Of a stretch of 64,000 bases of DNA, positions 47,547 to 54,480 are shown in pieces. Each line of letters begins with the position of its first letter. Positions within the stretch are counted from its first letter, which is position 1. The notes under the pieces are model-generated. The model worked only from the letters and a program-made list of their open reading frames with translations, did not search any database and was not told the origin of the DNA. The DNA lies in NCBI GenBank assembly GCA_964246015.1, contig CAXTPG010000009.1, forward strand, positions 1 to 64,000, given 5' to 3'. The DNA comes from JBBROS01 sp964246015. GTDB lineage: Bacteria; Pseudomonadota; Alphaproteobacteria; Acetobacterales; Acetobacteraceae. The position numbers were made by a program, and so were the translations under genes.

Positions 47547-48841
47547 TGCGCGCGCTGCTCGCGCTGCTGCTGGCGGCGTCCCCAGTGGCCGCGCAGCCCA
47601 TCGCGCCGGGCGGTGCGGCCGGCGGCGTGGAGCCTGCGACCAGCACGCTCCAGGCGGACGACCAGGTCATCGTCGTGCGCGGCGGTCTGCCCTACTTGGT
47701 GCCGGCGTCCTCGCTGGGCGGGGCCGTGACCGCGACCGCGGCAACCCTGTCCGGCGTGCCCACGACGGGAGTCGCTGGGACCGCCCTCGGCTCGGGCGGC
47801 ACCGTGGCGTGGACGCCCTCGGGGACCTCCGGCTACGTGGCCCTCTATACCGGCTCCGCGGACGAGGGCGCCCGCATCGCGGCCCCGGCCGGCGCGCTCC
47901 CCACCCTCACCCCCGCCGGAGCGGGGACCTACACCGTGCGCGCCTATGCCGCGGCGTCGGGCGGGTCCGCTCTGGCGACGTCGCCGTCGATCACCGTGTC
48001 CGCGGGCGGCGGGGGCAGCAGCTACGCCGCCATCACCCCCGCTGGTGGGGCCGTGCTGTTCGCCCTGAACGCATCCGCCGCCACCGGGCATCTCTACGCC
48101 GACAGCGCCGGCACCACCCAGGCGAGCGCGGGTGGCGCCGTCCGCCATATCAAGGACAAGGCCGGGGGATCGATCACCTTTGCCACCCCCACCGGCAGCT
48201 TCGGGAACACGTCGGCGGGCGTCTCCTCCGCGACACTGGTGGCGTCCGGGCAGAACGGATTGTCCGTTCTGCGCCTGGCGGGGAACACCGTGTTCGCCGC
48301 GTCGTCGAACGCGATCGCCGCGGCGTCGCTCACCGACCACATCACCGTGCTGGTGATCGCCAAGCCAGGTGCCGGCTCCTACAACGTACCCTTCGGCCTC
48401 GGGCTGCTGTCCGCGGGCGGCGGGCGGAACCTGTATCAGTGGAACGTCAACGGCGGCTCCGCCCTTGGACTGACCTTCGGGGTGTCCGGCACGGACGTCT
48501 CGACCGTCACGTATTCGGACAGCGGCGGTAACACCGGGGCAAGCTGGGCCAACCAATCGGCCGTGACGGTGGCAGAGATCAACGGCACGGCCGGAGGCGC
48601 CATAGCCCTCACCGGCCGGCCGGGCCTGTCCCGGGCCAACGTCACGTCGAGCAGCACCATCACCCAGACCTCGGCCGGGGCATGGGACACCACGCTGATC
48701 GGCGCGGCGCCGTTGAACGGGCACGCGTCTTTCCTGTTCAGCGGCGACCTCTACGAGATCGTGTTCTTCTCGAGCCCGGCCGCGCTCACGACCGCCGAAC
48801 GAAACGCGATGATCGCCTACGCCGCCTCGTGGGCATACTGA
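47546..48841 (+). CDS. Exported LamG-like tail fibre/adhesin protein
   Basis: A 431-residue product. The signal peptide MRALLALLLAASPVAAQP is followed by a conserved fibre-start-like stretch QADDQVIVVRGGLPYLVPAS. Then come an Ig-like repeat (GTVAWTPSGTSGYVALYTGS) and a C-terminal lectin-like jelly roll (HITVLVIAKPGAGSYNVPFG to FLFSGDLYEIVFFSSPAALT). Probably carbohydrate binding. As with its neighbours, the Sec leader is unexpected. Confidence 0.65.
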   Translation: MRALLALLLAASPVAAQPIAPGGAAGGVEPATSTLQADDQVIVVRGGLPYLVPASSLGGAVTATAATLSGVPTTGVAGTALGSGGTVAWTPSGTSGYVALYTGSADEGARIAAPAGALPTLTPAGAGTYTVRAYAAASGGSALATSPSITVSAGGGGSSYAAITPAGGAVLFALNASAATGHLYADSAGTTQASAGGAVRHIKDKAGGSITFATPTGSFGNTSAGVSSATLVASGQNGLSVLRLAGNTVFAASSNAIAAASLTDHITVLVIAKPGAGSYNVPFGLGLLSAGGGRNLYQWNVNGGSALGLTFGVSGTDVSTVTYSDSGGNTGASWANQSAVTVAEINGTAGGAIALTGRPGLSRANVTSSSTITQTSAGAWDTTLIGAAPLNGHASFLFSGDLYEIVFFSSPAALTTAERNAMIAYAASWAY

Positions 48842-48843
48842 CC

Positions 48844-50532
48844 ATGCTGCGTCTGATCGCGCTGCTGCTCGCGTCCCTCCTGGTCTGGGATGCGGCGGCG
48901 GCCACCCTCACCGTCGGCGGCCAGAGGGTCATCCTGGGCGGCCAGTCCATCCTGCTGGGCGGCCCTGCCGGCGGCGGCACGCCCGGCGGGACGCTGGCTT
49001 TGCGGGACATGCCTGCAGGCATGATCGTGCAGCGCGAGGCCGGGGCGACCAGTGCCCGCGTCCATTATCGCGTGGGCTACAGCGGGGCCGCGCCGAGCGC
49101 CGTGCAGGTGCGGGTTCTGGGGTTCCGGACCGGGGCCGTCGTCACGGATTGGTCCGACCTGGTCGGCCTGTCCTGCGCCGCCGGTGAGTGCATCGGCCGC
49201 CTCGCGACGCCCCAGGGCGGCCCCTACCGATTCTCGGTCCGCGACAAATACAACGCCGGCACCATCCTCGACGGCGCGGGCGCCTACGGCGTGGGCGAAC
49301 TGGTCGTGCACGCTGGCCAGAGCGAGAATGCGGTCATCCTGTCCGGCGTGTTCGCCGGCAGCGAGAATGCGGCCTACCTGGCCGGCGAACCCTACCTCGT
49401 CGCCATGTATACGACCCTGGGTTGGTCCCCGGTCGATCGGAGCGCGGCGGGGGCATGGAGCGGCGGCACGGTCGCCGGCGGCTCGGGCGACACCGCATAC
49501 AACCAGAACGCATCCGGCTACCTTGCCTTCGGCCGGAAGCTGTCCGCGCAGCTTGGCGGCATCCCCGTCGGCATCATCCCGCGATGGAAGGGCGGGGCGG
49601 CCTTTTCGGAGATCTTCGAGCCCGGGGGCAGCTACTACAATGCCTTCTGGCCCGACAGCCTGGCGGTCCCGGCGTTCGCGAACCAACCCGCCGGCACCTA
49701 TGGCGACATCGCGCATTTCGTCTTCAGCCAGGGCGGCACCGATGCCGGATCGAGCTTTGCCGTGGCCTCCGCCTGGGGCGGCAAGCTGCTCGCGTTTTAT
49801 CGCCGCCTCGTGCTCGGCGGCGGCTCCGGGGTGACGCCCTGGCTCAACGGCATCCGTGGGCCTGGGCAGCTCGGATTCTACGTCGAGCAACTGAAGAGCG
49901 AGGACCAGACCTGGACGACGCTGATCCGCGACCAGGCGGCGCAGTTCGTGGCCGACATGCAGGCGGCCGGCGGACGCAAAGTGGAAACCCTGGCGAGCTT
50001 CGTGGACCTGCCGAGCAACGGCGTCGACCTGACGCTGGGCGGCGGGTCCGCCCTGCTGCCGTGGCTGCCAGTCGGGCGGGTCTATCAGACGGTGCTGTGG
50101 GGCGCGGGCCAGGCGTCTTTCTCTGGGCGCGGCGCCACGATCGCGAGCGTCGCGCGCACCAGCTCGACGACGGTGCGGATCACGGTCGCGCACGATGTGG
50201 GGACGGCGCTGACCAACGACACCGGGGCGGGCGTCGGCGCGTCGGTCACGGGGTTTGCTTTCTCGGCCGCGGGCGACCTGTCTTCGCCGATCGCACCCAC
50301 CAGCGTCGTCATCAGCGGCGCATCGACGGTCGACGCCTCCTTCCCGACCGCGCTGCCTGCCAGCGTCTATGTCGGCTACCAGCGCGCGGCCCGCGTCGAC
50401 AATACCCATGCGCTATACGGGAACGAGGTTCTGCCCTTTTACAATCCCGGGCCGCCGGCCCTGGGATCGTCCGGCTCGGGCTCGCTCGGCCTTCCGGTGC
50501 GCCCGACCCCGGCCGTGCTGGTGACGCCGTGA
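48844..50532 (+). CDS. Exported SGNH/sialate O-acetylesterase-like tail protein
   Basis: A 562-residue product with leader MLRLIALLLASLLVWDAAAA. GQSENAVI near 157 resembles block I of carbohydrate acetylesterases (GQSN), and FSQGGTDAGSSFA near 300 resembles the QGExD block. A jelly-roll tail domain follows. It probably deacetylates host surface polysaccharide during adsorption. The nucleophile is Ser in GQSE. Ends with a GTGA overlap to the next gene. Confidence 0.65.
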   Translation: MLRLIALLLASLLVWDAAAATLTVGGQRVILGGQSILLGGPAGGGTPGGTLALRDMPAGMIVQREAGATSARVHYRVGYSGAAPSAVQVRVLGFRTGAVVTDWSDLVGLSCAAGECIGRLATPQGGPYRFSVRDKYNAGTILDGAGAYGVGELVVHAGQSENAVILSGVFAGSENAAYLAGEPYLVAMYTTLGWSPVDRSAAGAWSGGTVAGGSGDTAYNQNASGYLAFGRKLSAQLGGIPVGIIPRWKGGAAFSEIFEPGGSYYNAFWPDSLAVPAFANQPAGTYGDIAHFVFSQGGTDAGSSFAVASAWGGKLLAFYRRLVLGGGSGVTPWLNGIRGPGQLGFYVEQLKSEDQTWTTLIRDQAAQFVADMQAAGGRKVETLASFVDLPSNGVDLTLGGGSALLPWLPVGRVYQTVLWGAGQASFSGRGATIASVARTSSTTVRITVAHDVGTALTNDTGAGVGASVTGFAFSAAGDLSSPIAPTSVVISGASTVDASFPTALPASVYVGYQRAARVDNTHALYGNEVLPFYNPGPPALGSSGSGSLGLPVRPTPAVLVTP

Positions 50533-50825
50533 CCGGGCGCGCGGCGGACGATCCCATGTCCGTGGTCGCTCACGAAGCCATCGCTGAGCATTTCGACCGC
50601 CTCGGCATCGATGTGAGGGACCGGACCGAGCTGCGCCGGCTCGGGCGCGACCTTGTTTTCCTCCGTGGCATGCGGGAGGCCGCGGAGGAGCGCGAGGCCA
50701 TGACCCGGAAGGCGGAGGCCGACCGGCCGCACAAGCTGCGGGCGGCTGCGCTCGACAAGGTCGTGACGTTCGGGCTGGGCCTGCTCGCGGCCTACCTGCT
50801 GTTCCGCTGGGGGCTGAAGGGATGA
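50529..50825 (+). CDS. Small single-span membrane protein
   Basis: A 98-residue product (GTG start). A charged helical domain (TELRRLGRDLVFLRGMREAA) is followed by one C-terminal membrane helix (VVTFGLGLLAAYLLFRWGLK). This family of helix-plus-anchor proteins is frequent just before lysis genes; it may be an accessory lysis protein. Confidence 0.6.
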   Translation: MTGRAADDPMSVVAHEAIAEHFDRLGIDVRDRTELRRLGRDLVFLRGMREAAEEREAMTRKAEADRPHKLRAAALDKVVTFGLGLLAAYLLFRWGLKG

Positions 50826-51292
50826 CCGGCCTCGTTCGCCGCCTGCTCGGGCGCGTCGCCATGGTGGCGCTTGGCCTCGTGGTGGGCACGGCCCTCGCCA
50901 GCTACTCGCACCGGACGGCGCCGGTGGTCATCACCGGGATGCACGAGGCGGACGGTATCGCGCTCCGCGGCGGGATGATCGACCTGGTGATGACGACCGA
51001 CCGGTCGCGGTTCTGCCCCAGCGAGACCCAGCGTTACCTTTGGCGCTGGACCGAGATCGAGGGCGAGCAGACCCGGCAGTTCGTGCCGTTGGTGCAGACC
51101 GCGGCGCCGCCCGGGTCCGGGTCCGGCCGGGTCATGCTGTCGATACCCGTGCCGCTCCCTGTTGCACCGGGGGAGTGGTTCTACCGGGCCATCACCATCG
51201 AACGGTGCTCGTGGCTGCCCGCGCCGCTCCGGCCATACGTCTGGCGAACGCCGGATGTGGCCGTCCGTATCGGCAACCCCCCCGCAAACTGA
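50822..51292 (+). CDS. Membrane-anchored hypothetical lysis-region protein
   Basis: A 156-residue product. The N-terminal anchor (MVALGLVVGTALASYSHR) is followed by a beta-rich periplasmic domain with two cysteines (SRFCPSETQRYLWRWTEIEG; IERCSWLPAPLRPYVWRTPD). ATGA overlap with the previous gene. Possibly spanin-like or an envelope modifier; unrecognised. Confidence 0.55.
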   Translation: MTGLVRRLLGRVAMVALGLVVGTALASYSHRTAPVVITGMHEADGIALRGGMIDLVMTTDRSRFCPSETQRYLWRWTEIEGEQTRQFVPLVQTAAPPGSGSGRVMLSIPVPLPVAPGEWFYRAITIERCSWLPAPLRPYVWRTPDVAVRIGNPPAN

Positions 51293-51303
51293 AGGAGATG
51301 AGC

Positions 51304-51594
51304 ATGGACTGGAAAGCACTGCTGCCGCCTTATCCGAGCAGCACCATCATCGGGATCAGCGTGATTGTGGGCGGCATCTGCTCGGTGCTGCTGGATCAGG
51401 CGACACCGAAGCAGGCTGCGGCGGCGGTGCTGTCCGGCCTTGTCGCGATGCTCATCCGCCAAACGACTGGCACGACGGTGGTGACGGCGCCGGCGTCGGT
51501 GGAGGTGCAGCAGGTGGCCGCCGACGTCCGCGATGCGGCCGGGGCGCTCGCCACCGTCGCCGATCGCGTCGCCGGCCGGGGGGATCGGGGATGA
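51304..51594 (+). CDS. Putative holin
   Basis: A 96-residue product with SD AAGGAG 6 bases before ATG. Two hydrophobic segments (SSTIIGISVIVGGICSVLL, AAVLSGLVAMLIRQ) then a soluble helical tail (VEVQQVAADVRDAAGALATV). Directly upstream of the endolysin with ATGA overlap, the expected holin position. Confidence 0.7.
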   Translation: MDWKALLPPYPSSTIIGISVIVGGICSVLLDQATPKQAAAAVLSGLVAMLIRQTTGTTVVTAPASVEVQQVAADVRDAAGALATVADRVAGRGDRG

Positions 51595-52151
51595 GCGCCG
51601 ATCGGTTCCGTGCCTGCCTGGCGTTCACGTGGCGGCCGGACTTCGACGGTCAAGGCTTCCACGACACGCCCAACGACAGGGGCGGCGCGACATCGTGGGG
51701 CGTCACGATCGGCTCGTACGCCGCCTGGCGGGCCGAGCACGGCATCCGCACGACGACGCCCGCCGACCTGGCGCGAGCCACGAAGGACGAGCTGGCCGAG
51801 ATCTACTGCGCCCGCTACTGGACCGCGGTGTCGGCCGACCACCTGTTCCCCGGGCTCGACCTGCTGGTGTTCGACTTCGGCGTTGGCTCCGGACCAATTC
51901 GAAGCGCCAAGATGCTGCAAGCCGCGGTGGGCGTGAAGGATGACGGACACATCGGGCCGCTGACGCTGGCCGCGGTGGGCCGAATCGTCGACCGCGTCGC
52001 ACTCCTGGACCGGCTGGGCGGGATCCACTTCGGGTTCTATCGAGCGATCCCGGGACCGGGTGGTTGGGTGAGCTTCGGGCGGGGGTGGAGCCGCCGGAAT
52101 ACCGAGCGGCTCGCCCTCGCACGACGGATGGCTCAGGCCAGCACGTCCTGA
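51591..52151 (+). CDS. GH108-like endolysin (lacking the EGG glutamate)
   Basis: A 186-residue protein. The GH108 framework is clear: DTPNDRGGATSWGVTIGSYA, ELAEIYCARYWTAVSADHLF, LLVFDFGVGSGPIRSAKMLQ, VKDDGHIGPLTLAAVG. Where the family has the catalytic EGGY, this protein reads FTWRPDFDGQGFH, so the usual glutamate is absent and another acid (Asp in DFDG) may serve. Degrades peptidoglycan at the end of infection. The 3' end overlaps the convergent exported-protein gene by 19 bp. Confidence 0.82.
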   Translation: MSADRFRACLAFTWRPDFDGQGFHDTPNDRGGATSWGVTIGSYAAWRAEHGIRTTTPADLARATKDELAEIYCARYWTAVSADHLFPGLDLLVFDFGVGSGPIRSAKMLQAAVGVKDDGHIGPLTLAAVGRIVDRVALLDRLGGIHFGFYRAIPGPGGWVSFGRGWSRRNTERLALARRMAQASTS

Positions 52152-52519
52152 ACGAGTGACCAGGCGAGCCGCACGCTCGCGCAGCTATCGTACGGTCCCC
52201 TGCCCTGGGGGCATTGGTCCAGCAGATCGTGCAGCAGCCCGGCCTTCGCGCGCCGCCCGGCTTCGGTGCCGGCCGGGGTGGCGATGATCGCGTCCATCTC
52301 CGCGTGCCAACCGGCCACGAGCTGCTCGACGCGAGCGTCGTGAAGGCCGGAGTCATCGTCCAGCCGATCCGATTCGCGGTCGAGAGCGATGGCCCCGGCC
52401 ACTGCGGCGATCAGCCGCGAGTCGGTGGGCCCCGGGACGCCCGGGAACGCGGCGAAGACGCCCGCCCCGGCCAGCAGATCACGTCGGGATGTAGTATGAG
52501 TGCGTACAGCCTTGGGCAT
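52133..52519 (-). CDS. Twin-arginine-leader exported protein (copy 2)
   Basis: A 128-residue product: MPKAVRTHTTSRRDLLAGAG then the mature helical domain HDARVEQLVAGWHAEMDAII, EAGRRAKAGLLHDLLDQCPQ, ending SLVQDVLA. Clear paralogue of 32027-32428, again divergent from a ribbon-helix-helix gene. The leader upstream of both genes has CTAACCC(A/C)AGGC next to a GC hairpin. Last gene before attR on the minus strand. Function unknown. Confidence 0.7.
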   Translation of the reverse strand: MPKAVRTHTTSRRDLLAGAGVFAAFPGVPGPTDSRLIAAVAGAIALDRESDRLDDDSGLHDARVEQLVAGWHAEMDAIIATPAGTEAGRRAKAGLLHDLLDQCPQGRGPYDSCASVRLAWSLVQDVLA

Positions 52520-52585
52520 GGGTCGCTCCGCGCCTGGGGTTAGGGGCGGTCAGGAAGGTGCAAACTTCCCCCGCCCCGCACTTTA

Positions 52586-52622
52586 TGATACCAGATGTTT
52601 ATGGTGTCAAGACGTGGTATCA
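52586..52622. promoter_or_regulatory. Operator of RHH/exported-protein module 2
   Basis: TGATACCA (52586-52593) and TGGTATCA (52615-52622) are perfect inverted 8-mers, with a third related half-site TGGTGTCA at 52602-52609. They surround the RHH start codon at 52595, as in module 1, but the sequence differs, so each RHH probably has its own specificity. Confidence 0.6.
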
Positions 52623-52795
52623 AGAAGTCGATGGGGCGCCCGGCGATCGGCGCCGGGACTCCCGTGATGACCAGGCTGCGGCCCGAACAACTGGCCCGCT
52701 TGGACTCTTGGATCGCCAACCAACCCGACCCCAAGCCGACGCGCCCCGAGGCCATCCGCCGCCTTCTCGACGAGCGCCTGAACCGCTCAGATTGA
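52595..52795 (+). CDS. Ribbon-helix-helix regulator (paralogue 3)
   Basis: A 66-residue protein; MGRPAIGAGTPVMTRLRPEQ, then LARLDSWIANQPDPKPTRPE and AIRRLLDERL. Same core as 20418-20606 and 32509-32703. Divergent from the exported-protein gene, last plus-strand gene before attR. Several in-frame ATGs (52595, 52601, 52631) leave the exact start open. Confidence 0.78.
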   Translation: MFMVSRRGIKKSMGRPAIGAGTPVMTRLRPEQLARLDSWIANQPDPKPTRPEAIRRLLDERLNRSD

Positions 52796-52803
52796 GGCCT
52801 GAA

Positions 52804-52813
52804 ATGCTAGACA
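52804..52813 (+). repeat. Possible integrase arm-type site, right
   Basis: ATGCTAGACA, identical to 8176-8185. Lies 84 bp inside attR, in the 102-bp gap between the RHH gene and attR, which holds no gene. Confidence 0.35.
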
Positions 52814-52897
52814 CAGGCCCGCAAAACCCAATAACGGCGGGGCGGAACAGACTGGCGACGAATTGGCTAAGGCGCTGCGCGCCCTAAAAAGCGCCGC

Positions 52898-52941
52898 GAT
52901 TCGTAATCAGCAGGTCCTCAGTTCAATCCTGAGCGTCGGCA
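52898..52941 (+). repeat. attR core
   Basis: Right copy of the 44-bp tRNA-Thr repeat (identical to 8099-8142). The chromosome resumes directly after it with a convergent-strand binding-protein gene. The bases before the repeat (GCGCCGC) do not continue the tRNA, so no second complete tRNA exists here. Confidence 0.95.
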
Positions 52942-52944
52942 CCA

Positions 52945-54471
52945 TCACGCCACCGCCGCCTCCTCCGTCAGCAACGGCCCCGTCGCCATCGCCGCCTCGA
53001 ACCGGAACCCGTACTCCACACCCGCCCGCCGCGCCCACACGCTCCGCGTCTCGATCAGCGGCACCGCGCACCCCGCGTCCAGGATCGCTCCCTGCGCCCG
53101 CGCCCACAGCCCCAACTGCCGCTCCAGGTCCGGCTCGTGCCGCGCCGCATCCAGCACCGCATCCGCCGCCGTGCAGTGCGAGAAATTGGCGACGCCACCC
53201 GGCCCCCCCACCGTGCTGCGCCCATGGAAGAACTGCGTCAGCATCACATCCGCCACCGGAAACCGCGCTGCGGCATAATGCACCACCGGGCTCAGATCCT
53301 GCCGGATCATCTGGTGATACGTCAGATGCTCGACCACCTGCACCTCCAGCGTGATGCCCGCCCGGCGCAACTGCGCCTGCACCACCTGGATCGCCCCCAG
53401 CATCCCCGCATTCCCGGTGTGGATCGTCCGCAGCACCACCCCGTCCGGGTGCCCGGCCGCCGCCAGCAGACGACGCGCCCCCTCCGGATCGGGACCGGGC
53501 AGCGACACGTCGGGCGCGAACCCCAGCGTCCCCTCCGGCACGACGGTCCGCGCCTCGCGCGCCAGGTCCGCGCCCCGCCACCGCACCAGCTCCGGCCGGT
53601 TCACCGCCAGCATCACCGCCCGGCGCACGCGCGCATCGTCCAGCGGCGGCGCCATGACGTTCAGGTGCAGCCACGAAATCTCCGCCGGCCCGATCACGTC
53701 GACCACTGCCCCCGGCACGCCACGCGTCCGCGCGATCCACGACTGGTCCTGCTGCCCCTCCGCAACGTCCAGCTCCCCGGCGCGAAACGCCAGGTCGCTG
53801 GTCGCCAGCGCCGAAACGAACCGATACTCGATCCCCCCGAGCCGCGGCGAACCGCGGAAATACCCGTCATGCGCCGCAAGCCGCATCGACTGCCCCGCCA
53901 CGCCCCCCGCCAGCCGGAACGGACCGCTGCCCAGCCCCGATCCCGCCGCCGCGGCCCGAGGCACGACGAAGCCCCCCGCATAATTTGCGACCAGCCCCAG
54001 CAACGCCGGCGTCGACTCCCGCATCGTGATCCGTACCGTCCGCGGATCCAGCGCCTCCACCGCCGCCATGCCCGCATAATCCCCGGCATACCCGGACGTC
54101 CCGGGGGTCGCCGCCTTCCGCACACTGAACACGACGTCGTCCGCGTCGATCACCCCGAGCCCGCCATGGATGGCCGCGTCCCCGCGCAACCGGAACGTCC
54201 AGACCCGCCGGTCCGCGGAGCTGGTCCAGGACTCCGCCAGATCAGGCTCCAGCGCCGCCGGGCTCGCGCTGCCCGGCCGAAACCGCACAAGGCCGGAATG
54301 CGTCCACGACGCGAGCATCCGATCGACATGCGCGGTCGCGAAATGCGGATCGACCGTCCCGATCCCGCGCGGCGCCAGCGCCCCGATGCGAAGCGTGGCG
54401 CGGTCCTGGGCACGGGCCAACGACGGAAGCGCCAGGCCAAGGGCGGCCAGACGGCGGCGGGACAGGATCAT
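52945..54471 (-). CDS. Peptide/solute ABC transporter binding protein (SBP_bac_5)
   Basis: A 508-residue periplasmic protein. The signal MILSRRRLAALGLALPSLAR has twin arginines. Family 5 marks are PHFATAHVDRMLASWTHSGL, LEPDLAESWTSSADRRVWTF, and DDARVRRAVMLAVNRPELVR. It runs with the fused oxygenase gene upstream of it (10-bp gap) and may bind a precursor of the catabolic pathway. No permease or ATPase is seen here. Confidence 0.88.
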   Translation of the reverse strand: MILSRRRLAALGLALPSLARAQDRATLRIGALAPRGIGTVDPHFATAHVDRMLASWTHSGLVRFRPGSASPAALEPDLAESWTSSADRRVWTFRLRGDAAIHGGLGVIDADDVVFSVRKAATPGTSGYAGDYAGMAAVEALDPRTVRITMRESTPALLGLVANYAGGFVVPRAAAAGSGLGSGPFRLAGGVAGQSMRLAAHDGYFRGSPRLGGIEYRFVSALATSDLAFRAGELDVAEGQQDQSWIARTRGVPGAVVDVIGPAEISWLHLNVMAPPLDDARVRRAVMLAVNRPELVRWRGADLAREARTVVPEGTLGFAPDVSLPGPDPEGARRLLAAAGHPDGVVLRTIHTGNAGMLGAIQVVQAQLRRAGITLEVQVVEHLTYHQMIRQDLSPVVHYAAARFPVADVMLTQFFHGRSTVGGPGGVANFSHCTAADAVLDAARHEPDLERQLGLWARAQGAILDAGCAVPLIETRSVWARRAGVEYGFRFEAAMATGPLLTEEAAVA

Positions 54472-54480
54472 GCGCCCAGC

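Larger units (their letters stand above)
8099..52941. mobile_element. Complete siphophage-type prophage integrated in tRNA-Thr
   Basis: About 44.8 kb bounded by a 44-bp perfect direct repeat of the tRNA-Thr 3' end. Inside are integrase, excisionase, a CI/Cro-like switch, a replication gene, small and large terminase, HK97 portal, protease and capsid, connectors, tail tube, frameshifted tail chaperone, a giant tape measure, tail tip proteins, holin and endolysin. All expected modules appear intact, so the element could be inducible. Several cargo cassettes interrupt the conserved order. Confidence 0.95.
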
